From contig JAFSRX010000038.1 in NCBI GenBank assembly GCA_017445905.1, positions 56,025 through 120,024 of the forward strand: a stretch of DNA of 64,000 bases, in the 5' to 3' direction. The translations under genes were made by a program, and so were the position numbers. The DNA is from Eubacterium sp. (lineage in GTDB: Bacteria > Bacillota > Clostridia > Oscillospirales > Acutalibacteraceae). The notes below the pieces were generated by a model that saw only the letters and a list, made by a program, of their open reading frames with translations, searched no databases and was not told where the DNA came from. Positions 10,001 through 19,102 of this stretch are shown here, piece by piece. The first letter of the stretch is position 1, and the number at the start of each line of letters is the position of its first letter.

Positions 10001-13000
10001 ACCTACGGTCATTCGTCAGTACAAATACAACCAGAACTATGGCGTACTTCCGACGCCCGTCAACGACAATGCTGTACTGAGAGGCTGGTACACAAAGGAC
10101 GGTACCGACGGCGACTGGGGCAACGAGATCACCTCTGCTGAAGATAACGGCGGCACGGCGATTGAGAGTGCGTCGGATAAAATAGCAACTCAAACAAAAA
10201 CATACTACGCTCGCTGGGGCTATCAGCCTATATTTGAGACAAACGGCGGCGTTTATAAGACCTTTGGCAACTATCCCATCCAGGATGGCGATCAATATGT
10301 TGTGGCAAGTGATAATTATGCCGAAGAACATCCGGAAATCACAATCCCGACACTCCCGACTTTCAGGGATGAAGATGGATTCATAGGATGGTACTTCAAA
10401 GGAACCAATATCACTGAGTATCTCAAGACGCACGATACCTACACGATTGATATGAGCCAAGGTAATGTTGTTGAAGCATATTGGGATATCAAAAGTGTTT
10501 ATGAGGTCACCCTGCATCTGGATGGCGGCTCACTGCCAACCACCTATCTTGGCACAAAAAACGGCGTCGATTATTACAGGATAAAGGTCTATGCCGGCAA
10601 CAAGATAGAGGAACTTCCTGTCCCTACAAAGGCTGTCGGAAGCACGGCATATGAATTCCTCGGTTGGTACACAAAGGACGGTACCGGCGGCGACTGGGGC
10701 GATAAGAAGGACTATACCTTCGTTCCTGCGGGCAACTGTGATCTCTATGCCCGTTGGGCAGCAAGGGATATTACACTAAGCTTTGACGCTGGTGAAGGCA
10801 CACTTTATCTGCCCTCTGACGAGACAATAATGGTTTATAACGGCGGCAGCGTCAAGTATCTGCCCGGTGCAAACCGCTCCGGCGGCTATGTTTTCGGCGG
10901 TTGGTATTCCGATCTCAACGACGAGAGCACAAAGCTTACGATGTCAACTTCCATCGCAAGCAACACCACTTATCACGCAAAGTGGATTTCGTCTGAAAGT
11001 ATTTATACGGAAGCCGAGGATCAATTATATAAATACACGGTTAAGTGGGATACTTCATCCAATGAATATGCAACCAGCATCGGGGACAACCTCATTATTG
11101 CTCCCACAAACGGCAACGCAGCTCTTTCCGCCACCGTATATGTCCGCTTTGCCTTCGATAAGGTAGAGGCGGCGAAAGACGATAAGGAACTGCCTGTTGG
11201 CTCTGTTAAAATCAGGGTTCCGAAGTATGTCTTTGCGACTAAGGATGGAACAAAGGTCGGCACCAATAATATCGCCAACGGCTTAAGCAAAACCGATACA
11301 GCCGATTGCCACTTCATTTATGACGATTCCGACCCTGATTACTATATCATAACAAACAACGAAAAGATCGATAAGGATGCCGCGTACAATGATCAGGTGT
11401 TCCAGATAGACTACAGGCTTGATCCGACGAATCTGCGCAAAATGGACGGCGGCTACACAGACGAGAACGGCTACTACGGCGGAAACTATTATACTAATAC
11501 TTTCCCCGTAACTATTCAGGTAGATAGGAATACAAACGGCGATTTGACTGATTCCCTTGATGCCGATTATCAAAAGGAGCTCAGCCTTGAACTCCACACC
11601 AAGGTCAGCGCTTCTACCTCCAAGACAAGAAGCACTGTATATTTTGAATGGCAAGATAGTTGGGGATCCGCTCCGCAGGATGCAAACCAGTATTTCTATG
11701 TTGTTTGGGATCTGACCGCGAGTTTCGATAACAAAAACAGCCAGCAGTTTAAGTTTTCATGGAGCGAGGACACTGTTCACGACGGCTCGGTAGTTATGAT
11801 GACCTACGGTTCAGGCTATTCCTCAACAAACTATATGGGTCCGGGTACATACCATACAACCGTTGTGACCAAGCACCCTCGCAAGACGACTGATTCGGGT
11901 TGGAAGACCGTATATAACGAGGCGGTACTGAACATCGAGACTCTCTCGGGCTATGAGCAGCAGATTCGAGTTAGCAGGGAAGACGGAGTTTACCTGATTC
12001 CTTCAGGTCCGGGCCGTTTGTTCGAAAAGAAAATATATGGCTATGATGAAGGTGCCGACCGCATCAAGAGCGGAGGCACAGAATCCATTCTCAGCCGCAG
12101 CGGCGTTGACAATCTGAAATATGAAATTGAGTTTATAGAATATAATAACAGCGATGCGGAAAAAGTCTGGTATCCCACTTCCAAGACCTACTCTGTAGCC
12201 GAGCGTGATATCGAGATTTCCGACGGTGCAAAGGGACATGGCGACGTGGTTATGTCCTCGGTATCAGGAAACGATAGGTATAACTGGAATTGCTCGAGCA
12301 ATGTTGCTCTCTCCGACGCCGACTATTCCTTTACAAATCTTGATATCTACCTCACCGAGTACGATGCGATTCAGGTTAACGGCGAATGGTCGGAACCCTA
12401 TGAGCACAGTGCTATACGTGATTACGGCGACGTTGAGGTATGGATAAGAGGCGAGAACGAGAACAACTTCAGACTTTTCAGGACGCTCACGGCAGCCGAC
12501 TTCAACGCTCCTGATGAAGAAAACAACGAGAAAGCGGATTACGGCACAGCATTAGCGAGCAATGTTACGCTGCCTGAGAGGACAGCGGGTTATAAGATTG
12601 TCCACAAATCGAGCTTCTATACAACAAAGATGACAATCTGCCCGACGCTCTTCCTTCGTTCGACAAATAAGGTGTACTCTTTTGTTCAGGATAATATGCT
12701 GAAAAATGTGAACACTCTGATCAAGAATAACGCTGTACTGAGTGTTGACGGCGACACACTTGATTCAAAGCGATTGGATCAGGGCGGCGCGCAGATATGC
12801 TCCTACGAGCTCAAGACGGACGAGAGCTATCTCTACGTGACCAAAAAATGTGCTGAAGACAAAACAGACAGCAGCGGAAACGATTACTATTATGTTGACA
12901 GCCAGGCAGGCACACAGGAATTCCCCGTATTGATTTCCGCTTGGGGAATTAACCGTGCAGGCTCTACCAAATTAATGCAGTCGGGCGTATTCTATGATCT

Positions 13001-15824
13001 GCTTCCCTATAACTTTACCGTTGATAAGAGCACGATATTCGTTCAGGGAAGAAAAGAAAAGAATACATCTAACTCTATGCACGCGCATTCCTATAATGCT
13101 CAGAGCACCAATAACAACAATTTCCCGTCAAGCCTCTATTCCGTAGAGTTTGTAGAAAACTGGGAGGGCTCTGGACGCACGATGATGATAGTCACCATCA
13201 CAGGTATTCCTGATAACTTGCCCTCGAGTTTTACTAATGCAATAAACGGCTTCAATGTTTTCTATAAGATGAAGACGACTATGTCGAATGTCATTGCCAA
13301 CGGTACGACTCAGACAAACTATGTCTCCTTTACCGATACAACGGAGAACCAGACCGTTCCCGTTGCAAGGAACAGCACGATTTCCATCCTGGATCAGAAG
13401 GCAATGACCTATTACCAGAGCATCAACGAGGCAAATAAAGAGTTTACAGCATATGCCAGCGATGCAACGCACTGCAAATTGCCTTCCCAGTATGTTACAG
13501 GTTTCAGCAATTCGGTTAAGACCGAAGGCGTATTTATGATGGAAGACAAGACAGTAGGTCTTGACTCTGATTATTCCTATAATGTTACATTCACGGACGG
13601 CGAAAGCGAAGCCGGCAATATCGTTATCTATGATGTTATAGAGCACAGTTATAACGGTTCAAACTGCGAATGGCAGGGTACTTTCCAGTCTGTCAATGTT
13701 TCCGCTATACAGAATATGGAGGCAACAAACACGACTTCAAGCAATCCAATCTACTGTGAGCCGAAGGTCTATTACCTTGTAAAGGACGGTGAGATCACTC
13801 CCGATGATTTGGATTTAATGGGTAACCCCGAAATCTGGAGTGCTACAGTGCCTTCCGACAAGTCAACAATCAAGGCGATTGCCATCGATTGCCGAACTGC
13901 TTCAAACGGCGGCGACTTCACCCTTCCGGCAAGAAAGGCACTTTCCTTCAATGTTGCTATGCATTCGCCGGAAACAAGCGAAGAAAATGATATCATTACC
14001 TACAACGAGGCAGTTGTAAAGGGATTGGTAGGCGGCCAGCCGAACAGCAGTAGGGCTATCACCCGCCTGACGCTGCATTACGCCGATCCTTTAATCGGCA
14101 AGAAATCGTTCCCCGAGTCGGGTAAAGACGCTGATCACCGCGCTGGCGCAGTTAACGGCAGTACGATAGATTACAGTCTTGTTATCACCAACCCCGATAA
14201 GTATGTTCCAATCCGCAACATCGTAATCGAGGATCTGCTGGATTCAAAACTTAAGGTCAACAGTATCCCCAAGGTTAGCATGGGTGACGAAACTCCGGTA
14301 TCTATCAACAGTGCCGCAGGTATCACCTATAGCATTGAGCCTCAGGAAAGCACAGGTGATAAGTTTACCGCTACAATAAGCAAACTTGATCCTGGCGAAA
14401 CGATGACTATAATCGTTCCTGCTACCGTGACTGATGCGCCTAACGGCTATACTATTGACAACACGGCTTATATTACCTCTGCAAACAGCAGAAGTCTGAA
14501 TGTAGAGAGTGATACCACCTATCACTTTGTTACAAATACGCAGGCAAAAATCAAGAAAGTCAACGTGAACGGTGACGGACTTGCCGGAGCTTCGCTGCAG
14601 ATACTCAGCAGTGACAAGTCTCAGGTGCTGATAGATAATATCACATCCACTACCGATGTTGTGTCGGTTGACCTTGTTCCGGGAGACTATGTACTGCACG
14701 AAGTCAGCACCCCCAACGATGAATACTACAAACTCGCAGCGGATATTCCGTTTTCCATAGATGTTGAGGGTATCAACAAGGTTAACGGCAAGTCGGTTAG
14801 CTATGTCGAGATGGTTGACGAGCCTGCTTATAAGATTGTATTCCACGTGAACCAGCCGGGTCAGGACGACGAGATATTTAAGACCTATGGACCCGCTGAT
14901 CTGGAATCAGGCAAGATTAAACACTTCTATGATATTCCGAGCTTCGCCGGAGATGAGTATGTATTCGCGGGCTGGTACCATGCGGACGGCTACACAGATT
15001 CCTCAGAATCAGCAACAATAGCCGCAAACTTTGAGAGCGACACATATACCAAATCTGATGAACAGAATCCCGCAGATTATCATCTCTATGCTAAGTGGAT
15101 TGAGGTTGGCAAGGTAACATCACAGGATGAAGAGGATACCCATGACTACGGCGACGCCGGTATTCGCGGCTTCGGTCTTATCGGAGTTGAAATCCGCGAT
15201 CCGGGAATGAATGACCCCAACTACAACAGCAATGCAAACGGCACAACACCCGGAGGTATGAGATTTATCACCTCGCTGAGTGAAGAATTGCTTTCTGCTG
15301 TTGACGGACTTTCCAATCAAAAAGCTGAATACGGTTATGTTGTTGCTACTGAGGAGAATATTAAAAAATTCACCAGTAACTATAAAGTATCTGACTCCAC
15401 AAAATATAAACTTCAATTTAACGGCAGAAATGTAAACGGCGTTGATACCACAGGTCTTAACGATAAGGGCGATAGATTTGAAACGGATGAATTTGACAAC
15501 AAGGTTTTGGCACGAAAAGATCTCACCGCTGAAAACGATTTTATCTATGTAACTAATGTTAACTGTACAAAAGGCACGGGCAGCATTAAGAATGACCATC
15601 GTAATTTCGGAGACTATCGACTTTATACGCTTATTGTAACCTACGAGGGCGATGACGCCGATAAAAAGAACCAGAAGATTGATGCCAGAGCATACCTCCG
15701 CTATACCGACGCCAACGGCAAGGAACGCATATTCTACAATAATTATAAGAAGAATTTGTACTACGGCGGATGTTTGAGCAGCTTCAATCAGGCAAAATCA
15801 CTGGCAATCCAGTCCGACTTCTAA
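7074..15824 (+). CDS. Giant secreted protein with DUF285-type LRRs, InlB repeats and a SpaA-like domain
   Basis: 2916 aa. A signal peptide covers about 1-38. Residues about 150-580 hold BspA-type DUF285 leucine-rich repeats (for example LDLSGWDTSKCRNFD). About 700-1320 is a run of InlB/Listeria-Bacteroides repeats with the GYxFxGWY signature. The middle (about 1330-2330) is beta-rich and unassigned. A fimbrial isopeptide-like segment lies near 2335-2480, a SpaA/Cna-B-like domain near 2488-2575 (GAGGVPGDY-type pattern, here VPGDYVLHE), another InlB repeat near 2585-2675, and an unassigned C-terminal domain. No LPXTG, dockerin or membrane segment was found at the C-terminus, so retention is unexplained. 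Third codon positions look richer in G/C than in the backbone genes, suggesting transfer. Likely an adhesin; role inferred from domains only. Confidence 0.85.
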   Translation: MIKLRLNKKISKRFMSVLLVVSILASFIVPFNIISSFAESNGEEAATGSHIYAFLNKIDTRAGKTENSNLELVFKNENVKDSNYFAGPYTDFADIEYVTTTYTFDSTGRPSKKWNYDQWTLSKTDNRLPWCNDSTRGGEYIRKVTFKDKIAPKSIAGWFYGLRYLCKFENFENLDVSQCENMAFAFWYMNTGTINSDIQDGTDNLRGQTLKSLDLSGWDTSKCRNFDCFIYSNSLETLDISNLSFVGLNDNIVNVGSYGTMAYDANGKRTSGYPAYTCAMRTVTYLVHGCSKLQTIKLDGMDFADIEFLSSFIVNSGVTKIDLSKIKNDPIHICSAESMFSGNSSLTEIIFGEEGNSFEIGTEPMYLGYPRNGGIDPFRPNDKNGSGDYFENGYKANSAWLGSFFNNCSSLETVDLQYLCINGFGKKADGTSYPANSPDYGKAGFDRTNANLGGGFRYQLNNFFANCTSLERIDNLKNLGFMATYSGAWPTRMMFQNCKSLTEIDLSAYWANLGGPMQFQNCVSLKKLDLSNLGRAMVITNYWFTSAYDIMSKGFQSYYDTNNTKPNIFEGCTELSEVSLSPYYCGTVPQANRNTGDTSRPEVTADKVLTYTPKNNYTSVEKDIPPVDPNALWIKIKDPEEGSFQLSDLKGNYYMNTDKDRNTALESNTLYPVNGDPLTTTELFGDFKPHYAGTWVRTSKIALISKGATPSMQTFDGAVGLPVNYKPEDIQDPVRPGYEFLGWYATDENGNEKKLDEQLAANKDDDPSNDEVFTAWSYYAKWKEHKYNLVLNGNLGTTTIHNELTDEDETVDHFTAKENLLYSEYFELNNTMFTRSGYVLSGWNTRPNGSGDEYAANESVARLSTVDGATVTLYAQWHQPDLILHFDANYPGAPSMPDKNYTLATGEKTYYGDLAEASRNGYTFGGWFTAPDGGTKIEANMEINTQYDTLYAHWYENPVVTFNANGGYFETTTDPSPTVIRQYKYNQNYGVLPTPVNDNAVLRGWYTKDGTDGDWGNEITSAEDNGGTAIESASDKIATQTKTYYARWGYQPIFETNGGVYKTFGNYPIQDGDQYVVASDNYAEEHPEITIPTLPTFRDEDGFIGWYFKGTNITEYLKTHDTYTIDMSQGNVVEAYWDIKSVYEVTLHLDGGSLPTTYLGTKNGVDYYRIKVYAGNKIEELPVPTKAVGSTAYEFLGWYTKDGTGGDWGDKKDYTFVPAGNCDLYARWAARDITLSFDAGEGTLYLPSDETIMVYNGGSVKYLPGANRSGGYVFGGWYSDLNDESTKLTMSTSIASNTTYHAKWISSESIYTEAEDQLYKYTVKWDTSSNEYATSIGDNLIIAPTNGNAALSATVYVRFAFDKVEAAKDDKELPVGSVKIRVPKYVFATKDGTKVGTNNIANGLSKTDTADCHFIYDDSDPDYYIITNNEKIDKDAAYNDQVFQIDYRLDPTNLRKMDGGYTDENGYYGGNYYTNTFPVTIQVDRNTNGDLTDSLDADYQKELSLELHTKVSASTSKTRSTVYFEWQDSWGSAPQDANQYFYVVWDLTASFDNKNSQQFKFSWSEDTVHDGSVVMMTYGSGYSSTNYMGPGTYHTTVVTKHPRKTTDSGWKTVYNEAVLNIETLSGYEQQIRVSREDGVYLIPSGPGRLFEKKIYGYDEGADRIKSGGTESILSRSGVDNLKYEIEFIEYNNSDAEKVWYPTSKTYSVAERDIEISDGAKGHGDVVMSSVSGNDRYNWNCSSNVALSDADYSFTNLDIYLTEYDAIQVNGEWSEPYEHSAIRDYGDVEVWIRGENENNFRLFRTLTAADFNAPDEENNEKADYGTALASNVTLPERTAGYKIVHKSSFYTTKMTICPTLFLRSTNKVYSFVQDNMLKNVNTLIKNNAVLSVDGDTLDSKRLDQGGAQICSYELKTDESYLYVTKKCAEDKTDSSGNDYYYVDSQAGTQEFPVLISAWGINRAGSTKLMQSGVFYDLLPYNFTVDKSTIFVQGRKEKNTSNSMHAHSYNAQSTNNNNFPSSLYSVEFVENWEGSGRTMMIVTITGIPDNLPSSFTNAINGFNVFYKMKTTMSNVIANGTTQTNYVSFTDTTENQTVPVARNSTISILDQKAMTYYQSINEANKEFTAYASDATHCKLPSQYVTGFSNSVKTEGVFMMEDKTVGLDSDYSYNVTFTDGESEAGNIVIYDVIEHSYNGSNCEWQGTFQSVNVSAIQNMEATNTTSSNPIYCEPKVYYLVKDGEITPDDLDLMGNPEIWSATVPSDKSTIKAIAIDCRTASNGGDFTLPARKALSFNVAMHSPETSEENDIITYNEAVVKGLVGGQPNSSRAITRLTLHYADPLIGKKSFPESGKDADHRAGAVNGSTIDYSLVITNPDKYVPIRNIVIEDLLDSKLKVNSIPKVSMGDETPVSINSAAGITYSIEPQESTGDKFTATISKLDPGETMTIIVPATVTDAPNGYTIDNTAYITSANSRSLNVESDTTYHFVTNTQAKIKKVNVNGDGLAGASLQILSSDKSQVLIDNITSTTDVVSVDLVPGDYVLHEVSTPNDEYYKLAADIPFSIDVEGINKVNGKSVSYVEMVDEPAYKIVFHVNQPGQDDEIFKTYGPADLESGKIKHFYDIPSFAGDEYVFAGWYHADGYTDSSESATIAANFESDTYTKSDEQNPADYHLYAKWIEVGKVTSQDEEDTHDYGDAGIRGFGLIGVEIRDPGMNDPNYNSNANGTTPGGMRFITSLSEELLSAVDGLSNQKAEYGYVVATEENIKKFTSNYKVSDSTKYKLQFNGRNVNGVDTTGLNDKGDRFETDEFDNKVLARKDLTAENDFIYVTNVNCTKGTGSIKNDHRNFGDYRLYTLIVTYEGDDADKKNQKIDARAYLRYTDANGKERIFYNNYKKNLYYGGCLSSFNQAKSLAIQSDF

Positions 15825-15874
15825 CTTAGCGGATAAAGAACGAAAACAGAAAACACAGAAAGAGAGGAATTAGA

Positions 15875-17641
15875 ATGAAAAGATTTTTAAAAAATACGCT
15901 TGCTCTCTTTCTGTGCGTACTGATGCTTTTTGGCGCGTTCACTATTACAGCGAGCGCGAAAACCATAGGCGAGTATGAGCAGGGCGACCTCGTGACCTTC
16001 GGCTGGTATCCGCAGACGAGAGTCACGAACAGCGCCATAGTCAACAAGCTTAATAGTCAGTCTGCCAAGTGGAATTCCTATGGCTACTATACAGGCACGG
16101 GCAGCAATACTGACGGAAATATGTTCCCATCAGATTATATGGAATATACTGATGTGAGAGTTGACGGAAAAATGTACCGTGGCGTGCGTTTCTCGAAGTA
16201 CCGCCCGTTCAATACGGGATTATTTTCTTCCGAAAACAATACCTTTCAGGATGAAAACGGCTACAATCAACTGAACAACACGTACTGGTTTGAGTGGCAA
16301 GAACTGCAGTGGCGTGTGCTGGATACGGCATCGGGTCTTGTGATGTGCGAGACTATCATCGACAGCCAGCCGTATAACAGTTTTCTGTACTACGGCATAG
16401 GCGCAAACGGTGAAGAAGCATACTGGGGCGATGCAAACAAGGCACACTATGCAAATAACTATGAAAAAAGTTCTGTTCGTCAGTGGCTGAACAACGATTT
16501 CTATAATACGGCTTTCTCGTCTTTGCAGCAGGAACTGATTGTTTCAACAGAACTTGATAACAGCGCGTACAGCACTTCATATTCAGTATATGACAGCGCT
16601 ACCACAAGCGATAAGATTTACTTGCTTTCCTACAGTGATGTAACGAATACTGCATACGGATTTGATTCTGAAATATATTCGTACGATACCGCGAGGCAGG
16701 CGCAGGGCAGTGACTATGCGAAGTGTCAGGGCTTGTACGTTGATGCAACGGACGGATATTCCCGTTGGTGGCAGCGCACTGCAGGCGACCGTTCCCACTT
16801 TGCGCGCTATATCGATTACGACGGCGTTATCAACGATGATCGAACAGGTACGGGTAACACAAACCTCGGTGTTCGTCCCGCTTTAAATCTGGATTTAACA
16901 TCCGATATTATTCAATCCGATGTGAGCGAGATTGGCATAATCGAGGCGCCGCACGAGCATTCATATAAGAAGGTTGTCACAGCCGCCACTGCTACCAAAT
17001 GCGGATATACCACCCACACTTGTTCGGATTGCGGCGATAGTTTTATCGACTCCTACACCGCTCCCACCGGCAAAATCAGCGGATTTAAGTGCAAAGCGAG
17101 AACGGCAAATTCCGAAACACTTATTTGGAATAAGGTGAGCACATCTACCGGCTACCAGGTGCAGATTTCCACTAAGGATGGAAAGAAATGGAATAAGACG
17201 GTAACGATTAAATCTAATAAGACCGTGACGACTACCTTCGAGAGCCTTGCGGCAGGTAATGCTTATAAGTTCCGTGCACGCTTTTATGTCAAAGCAGGGG
17301 ATGGAAAAACCTATTACAGCCCGTGGAGCCAGGCGTTCAGTTCGCCAACATTACCGAATGGCACAAGCATTACCAAACTCACGTCAGCGAAAAAGGCATT
17401 TACCGCACAGTGGAAGCAGAACAAGACGGTTACAGGATATCAGCTTGAGTATTCAACAAGCAGCAAATTCAAAAATGCTAAAACCGTAACTTTTAAGAAG
17501 AATAAAACGCTGAAAACAACTGTTAAGAAGCTTAAGGCAAATAAAATGTACTATGTGAGAATCAGAACTTATAAAACCATAAGCGGCGTAAAATACTATT
17601 CATCTTGGGCAAAAGCAAAAACAGTTAAAGCTAAAAAGTAG
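15875..17641 (+). CDS. Secreted DUF6273 protein with fibronectin-like domains
   Basis: 588 aa with a signal peptide (cleavage about residue 28, near TASA). Residues about 35-350 form a DUF6273-type domain: GDLVTFGWYPQT, then LQWRVLD, SVRQWLNNDFYNTAF, KIYLLS, and a closing GVRPALNLDL. A single cysteine-pair repeat (CGYTTHTCSDCG) follows. Two fibronectin-III-like domains complete it (about 405-495 and 500-588), with the lysine-rich KTVTIKSNKTV pattern. It lies 50 bp downstream of the giant protein with a good AGAGAGG site and no terminator between, so the two are probably one operon. DUF6273 has no proven function; a surface-binding role is inferred. Confidence 0.82.
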   Translation: MKRFLKNTLALFLCVLMLFGAFTITASAKTIGEYEQGDLVTFGWYPQTRVTNSAIVNKLNSQSAKWNSYGYYTGTGSNTDGNMFPSDYMEYTDVRVDGKMYRGVRFSKYRPFNTGLFSSENNTFQDENGYNQLNNTYWFEWQELQWRVLDTASGLVMCETIIDSQPYNSFLYYGIGANGEEAYWGDANKAHYANNYEKSSVRQWLNNDFYNTAFSSLQQELIVSTELDNSAYSTSYSVYDSATTSDKIYLLSYSDVTNTAYGFDSEIYSYDTARQAQGSDYAKCQGLYVDATDGYSRWWQRTAGDRSHFARYIDYDGVINDDRTGTGNTNLGVRPALNLDLTSDIIQSDVSEIGIIEAPHEHSYKKVVTAATATKCGYTTHTCSDCGDSFIDSYTAPTGKISGFKCKARTANSETLIWNKVSTSTGYQVQISTKDGKKWNKTVTIKSNKTVTTTFESLAAGNAYKFRARFYVKAGDGKTYYSPWSQAFSSPTLPNGTSITKLTSAKKAFTAQWKQNKTVTGYQLEYSTSSKFKNAKTVTFKKNKTLKTTVKKLKANKMYYVRIRTYKTISGVKYYSSWAKAKTVKAKK

Positions 17642-17671
17642 CCGTAGTTCAATAATATTCATTAAAAAGTA

Positions 17672-17700
17672 TTGACACATATTTTAAATACTGATATAAT
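17672..17700 (+). promoter_or_regulatory. Consensus sigma-A promoter for the 56-aa peptide gene
   Basis: TTGACA (17672-17677), exactly 17 bp, then TATAAT (17695-17700). This is a perfect match in both hexamers, stronger than any other promoter in the window. Confidence 0.85.
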
Positions 17701-17760
17701 GAAATACATATATGTATAAAATAATCAGTAGTAAACTGAAACGAGGGGGGATGATTAACT

Positions 17761-17931
17761 TTGCAGAAATATTTTGAACCCGAATTTAATATTTTCAAGG
17801 TTATCACACCCGATGTAATTACCACTTCCGGCGTAGATCCTGTGCCGAGTGATCCCGATATTCCCCTCCGTTCCGAAAGGGACAACGCATATCTCTCCTT
17901 TGGAGATATAAGCGGCTCGATTTCTTTTTAG
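17761..17931 (+). CDS. 56-aa peptide of a KYxxPEFxx...ITTSG type
   Basis: The TTG start at 17761 has a strong GAGGGGGG site (17743-17750) 10 bp upstream. An upstream ATG at 17751 leads only to a short blocked frame. The peptide begins MQKYFEPEFNIFKVITPD, continues VITTSGVDPVPSDPD and ends with an Asp/Ser-rich tail (GDISGSISF). Small proteins with a charged KY-x-PE start and a TTSG segment are common and uncharacterised in gut Clostridia; this resemblance is from memory. There is no signal peptide and no cysteine. Its own consensus promoter and the terminator at 17968-18003 support a real, highly transcribed gene. A RiPP-like or regulatory peptide is possible. Confidence 0.65.
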   Translation: MQKYFEPEFNIFKVITPDVITTSGVDPVPSDPDIPLRSERDNAYLSFGDISGSISF

Positions 17932-17967
17932 AAAACTTATTGCATCAGGTAAATAGCAAAAAAAAAC

Positions 17968-18003
17968 ACCATTTTTGAAATGATTTCAAAATGGTGTTCT
18001 TTT
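17968..18003. terminator. Bidirectional terminator
   Basis: Inverted repeat AACACCATTTT / AAAATGGTGTT with A runs on the left and T runs on the right, between the peptide gene and the convergent ECF gene. Confidence 0.8.
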
Positions 18004-18747
18004 TTATGATGTTGTTACTGATTCTTGTTCAGAGTCTTTTTTATTCAGTCTTGACAAGCCGTACTGTATTACTGCAGCAAGCGGTGTAATAAGTAAAAGC
18101 TTCACAAAAGTCATGGGCAGATTAATCAGAATTACGCCCTGCCATATATGGCTGATATGCGGTATCAGACTGCCAAGTGCACGCGGCAGGTGAGTGCGAA
18201 CAGCATCGAGCGAATCCGTATAACTTTGCAGTATTCTCTCTGAAGTGAACGAGCCGGGAAATTTATTCGCCAGAATAGGATAAAGGTGAAAGCTCGTTGC
18301 AAAAAACTGCACCGCTAACGCACACACGATCCCCAAAAGGGAGCAAACCGTCATTGCCTTTATCGACAAAGTATTGCTGCTGCCTTTTACTTTTTTACAC
18401 AATGCGCCTGTCACAATTAAATAGGTGGTTTCGATTAAAAAATTTGTAAAATCGATTATTGCGAACTGATTATAAACAGCCGTATGAATGACATTTTTGA
18501 GCAAGCATACTGCCACGCCGTAAATCGGTCCGTAAACAAAGTTGATAATAGTTTCGGGTAATGCTGAAAACTCGACGGAAAACATATTTGAAATCAGCGG
18601 AAGCTTAATGCGAAAGCAGAACAACAAAAACGATACTGCGGTAAAGAGAAGCATTACAGTTGTTCGGATAAAATACTTTTTTCGCTTTTGCTTCGGACTG
18701 AGCGGAATATCGTCAAGCTCGGGTATGTAAGGTCTTTGATTCTCCAT
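18004..18747 (-). CDS. ECF transporter S component, RibU-like
   Basis: 247-aa integral membrane protein with about six hydrophobic segments after a polar, proline-containing N-terminus (residues 1-27). The segment FSALPETIINFVYGPIYGVA followed by LLKNVIHTAVYN matches the layout of substrate-binding S components of the riboflavin (RibU) type, which dock on a shared EcfAAT energising module. An insertion around residues 145-200 is longer than usual. No ECF ATPase or T gene is nearby, so it would share a module encoded elsewhere. Substrate is only suggested. Its promoter places the transcription start at about the start codon. Confidence 0.75.
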   Translation of the reverse strand: MENQRPYIPELDDIPLSPKQKRKKYFIRTTVMLLFTAVSFLLFCFRIKLPLISNMFSVEFSALPETIINFVYGPIYGVAVCLLKNVIHTAVYNQFAIIDFTNFLIETTYLIVTGALCKKVKGSSNTLSIKAMTVCSLLGIVCALAVQFFATSFHLYPILANKFPGSFTSERILQSYTDSLDAVRTHLPRALGSLIPHISHIWQGVILINLPMTFVKLLLITPLAAVIQYGLSRLNKKDSEQESVTTS

Positions 18748-18753
18748 ATAAAA

Positions 18754-18782
18754 AGTATAGTATTTAAATCTATTTCTGTCAA
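18754..18782 (-). promoter_or_regulatory. Promoter of the ECF S-component gene
   Basis: Minus strand: TTGACA (18782-18777), 17 bp, TATACT (18759-18754). The expected start point is about 18747, the A of the ATG, so the mRNA may be leaderless. No Shine-Dalgarno sequence precedes the ATG. Confidence 0.7.
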
Positions 18783-18929
18783 CACCATTTTATCCTATCA
18801 CTTGAAAATATTTGTAGCGTTACAATAGATGTGACAACGAAAAGTAAAAAAGAGTATAGAAAAAAGCGATTGAGAAAGCGCTGAACGGAATTGTAAAAAG
18901 ATTCTGCACGAGGTTGACCTTAGCGCAAC

Positions 18930-19042
18930 ACCAACAAGCCAAAAACCGCGCTGTTAAGCCATTTTAGCGGAACGCAAAAAGCCCGTTTTTAACCGTGTTT
19001 TCCGATGGTTTTTAATTCGTAAATGGTCAATAAGCGGTCAAA
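18930..19042. repeat. Diverged att-arm relic with two AAGTGGTCA-like repeats
   Basis: About 110 bp resembling the sequence after the tRNA-Thr fragments at 6.5 and 43.45 kb (shared ACAAACCGC / GTTAAGCC / TTTTTAA pattern), ending in AAATGGTCA and AAGCGGTCA (19021-19040), both one base from the consensus. The rest of 18783-18929 shows nothing recognisable. Confidence 0.45.
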
Positions 19043-19061
19043 AAATTTGCGCAAAAAAACA

Positions 19062-19085
19062 AACCGGCAAAGTAAATTGCCGGTT
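19062..19085 (-). terminator. Terminator after the sortase-motif surface protein gene
   Basis: 9-bp stem AACCGGCAA (19062-19070) / TTGCCGGTT (19077-19085). On the minus strand it is followed by a T-rich run. Confidence 0.8.
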
Positions 19086-19102
19086 TTTATGATGCTTTTT
19101 AA

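Noticed and set aside
18748-18930. FMN riboswitch upstream of the RibU-like gene
   Set aside because: The promoter sits directly before the ATG, leaving no leader for a riboswitch, and no RFN-like sequence was seen.
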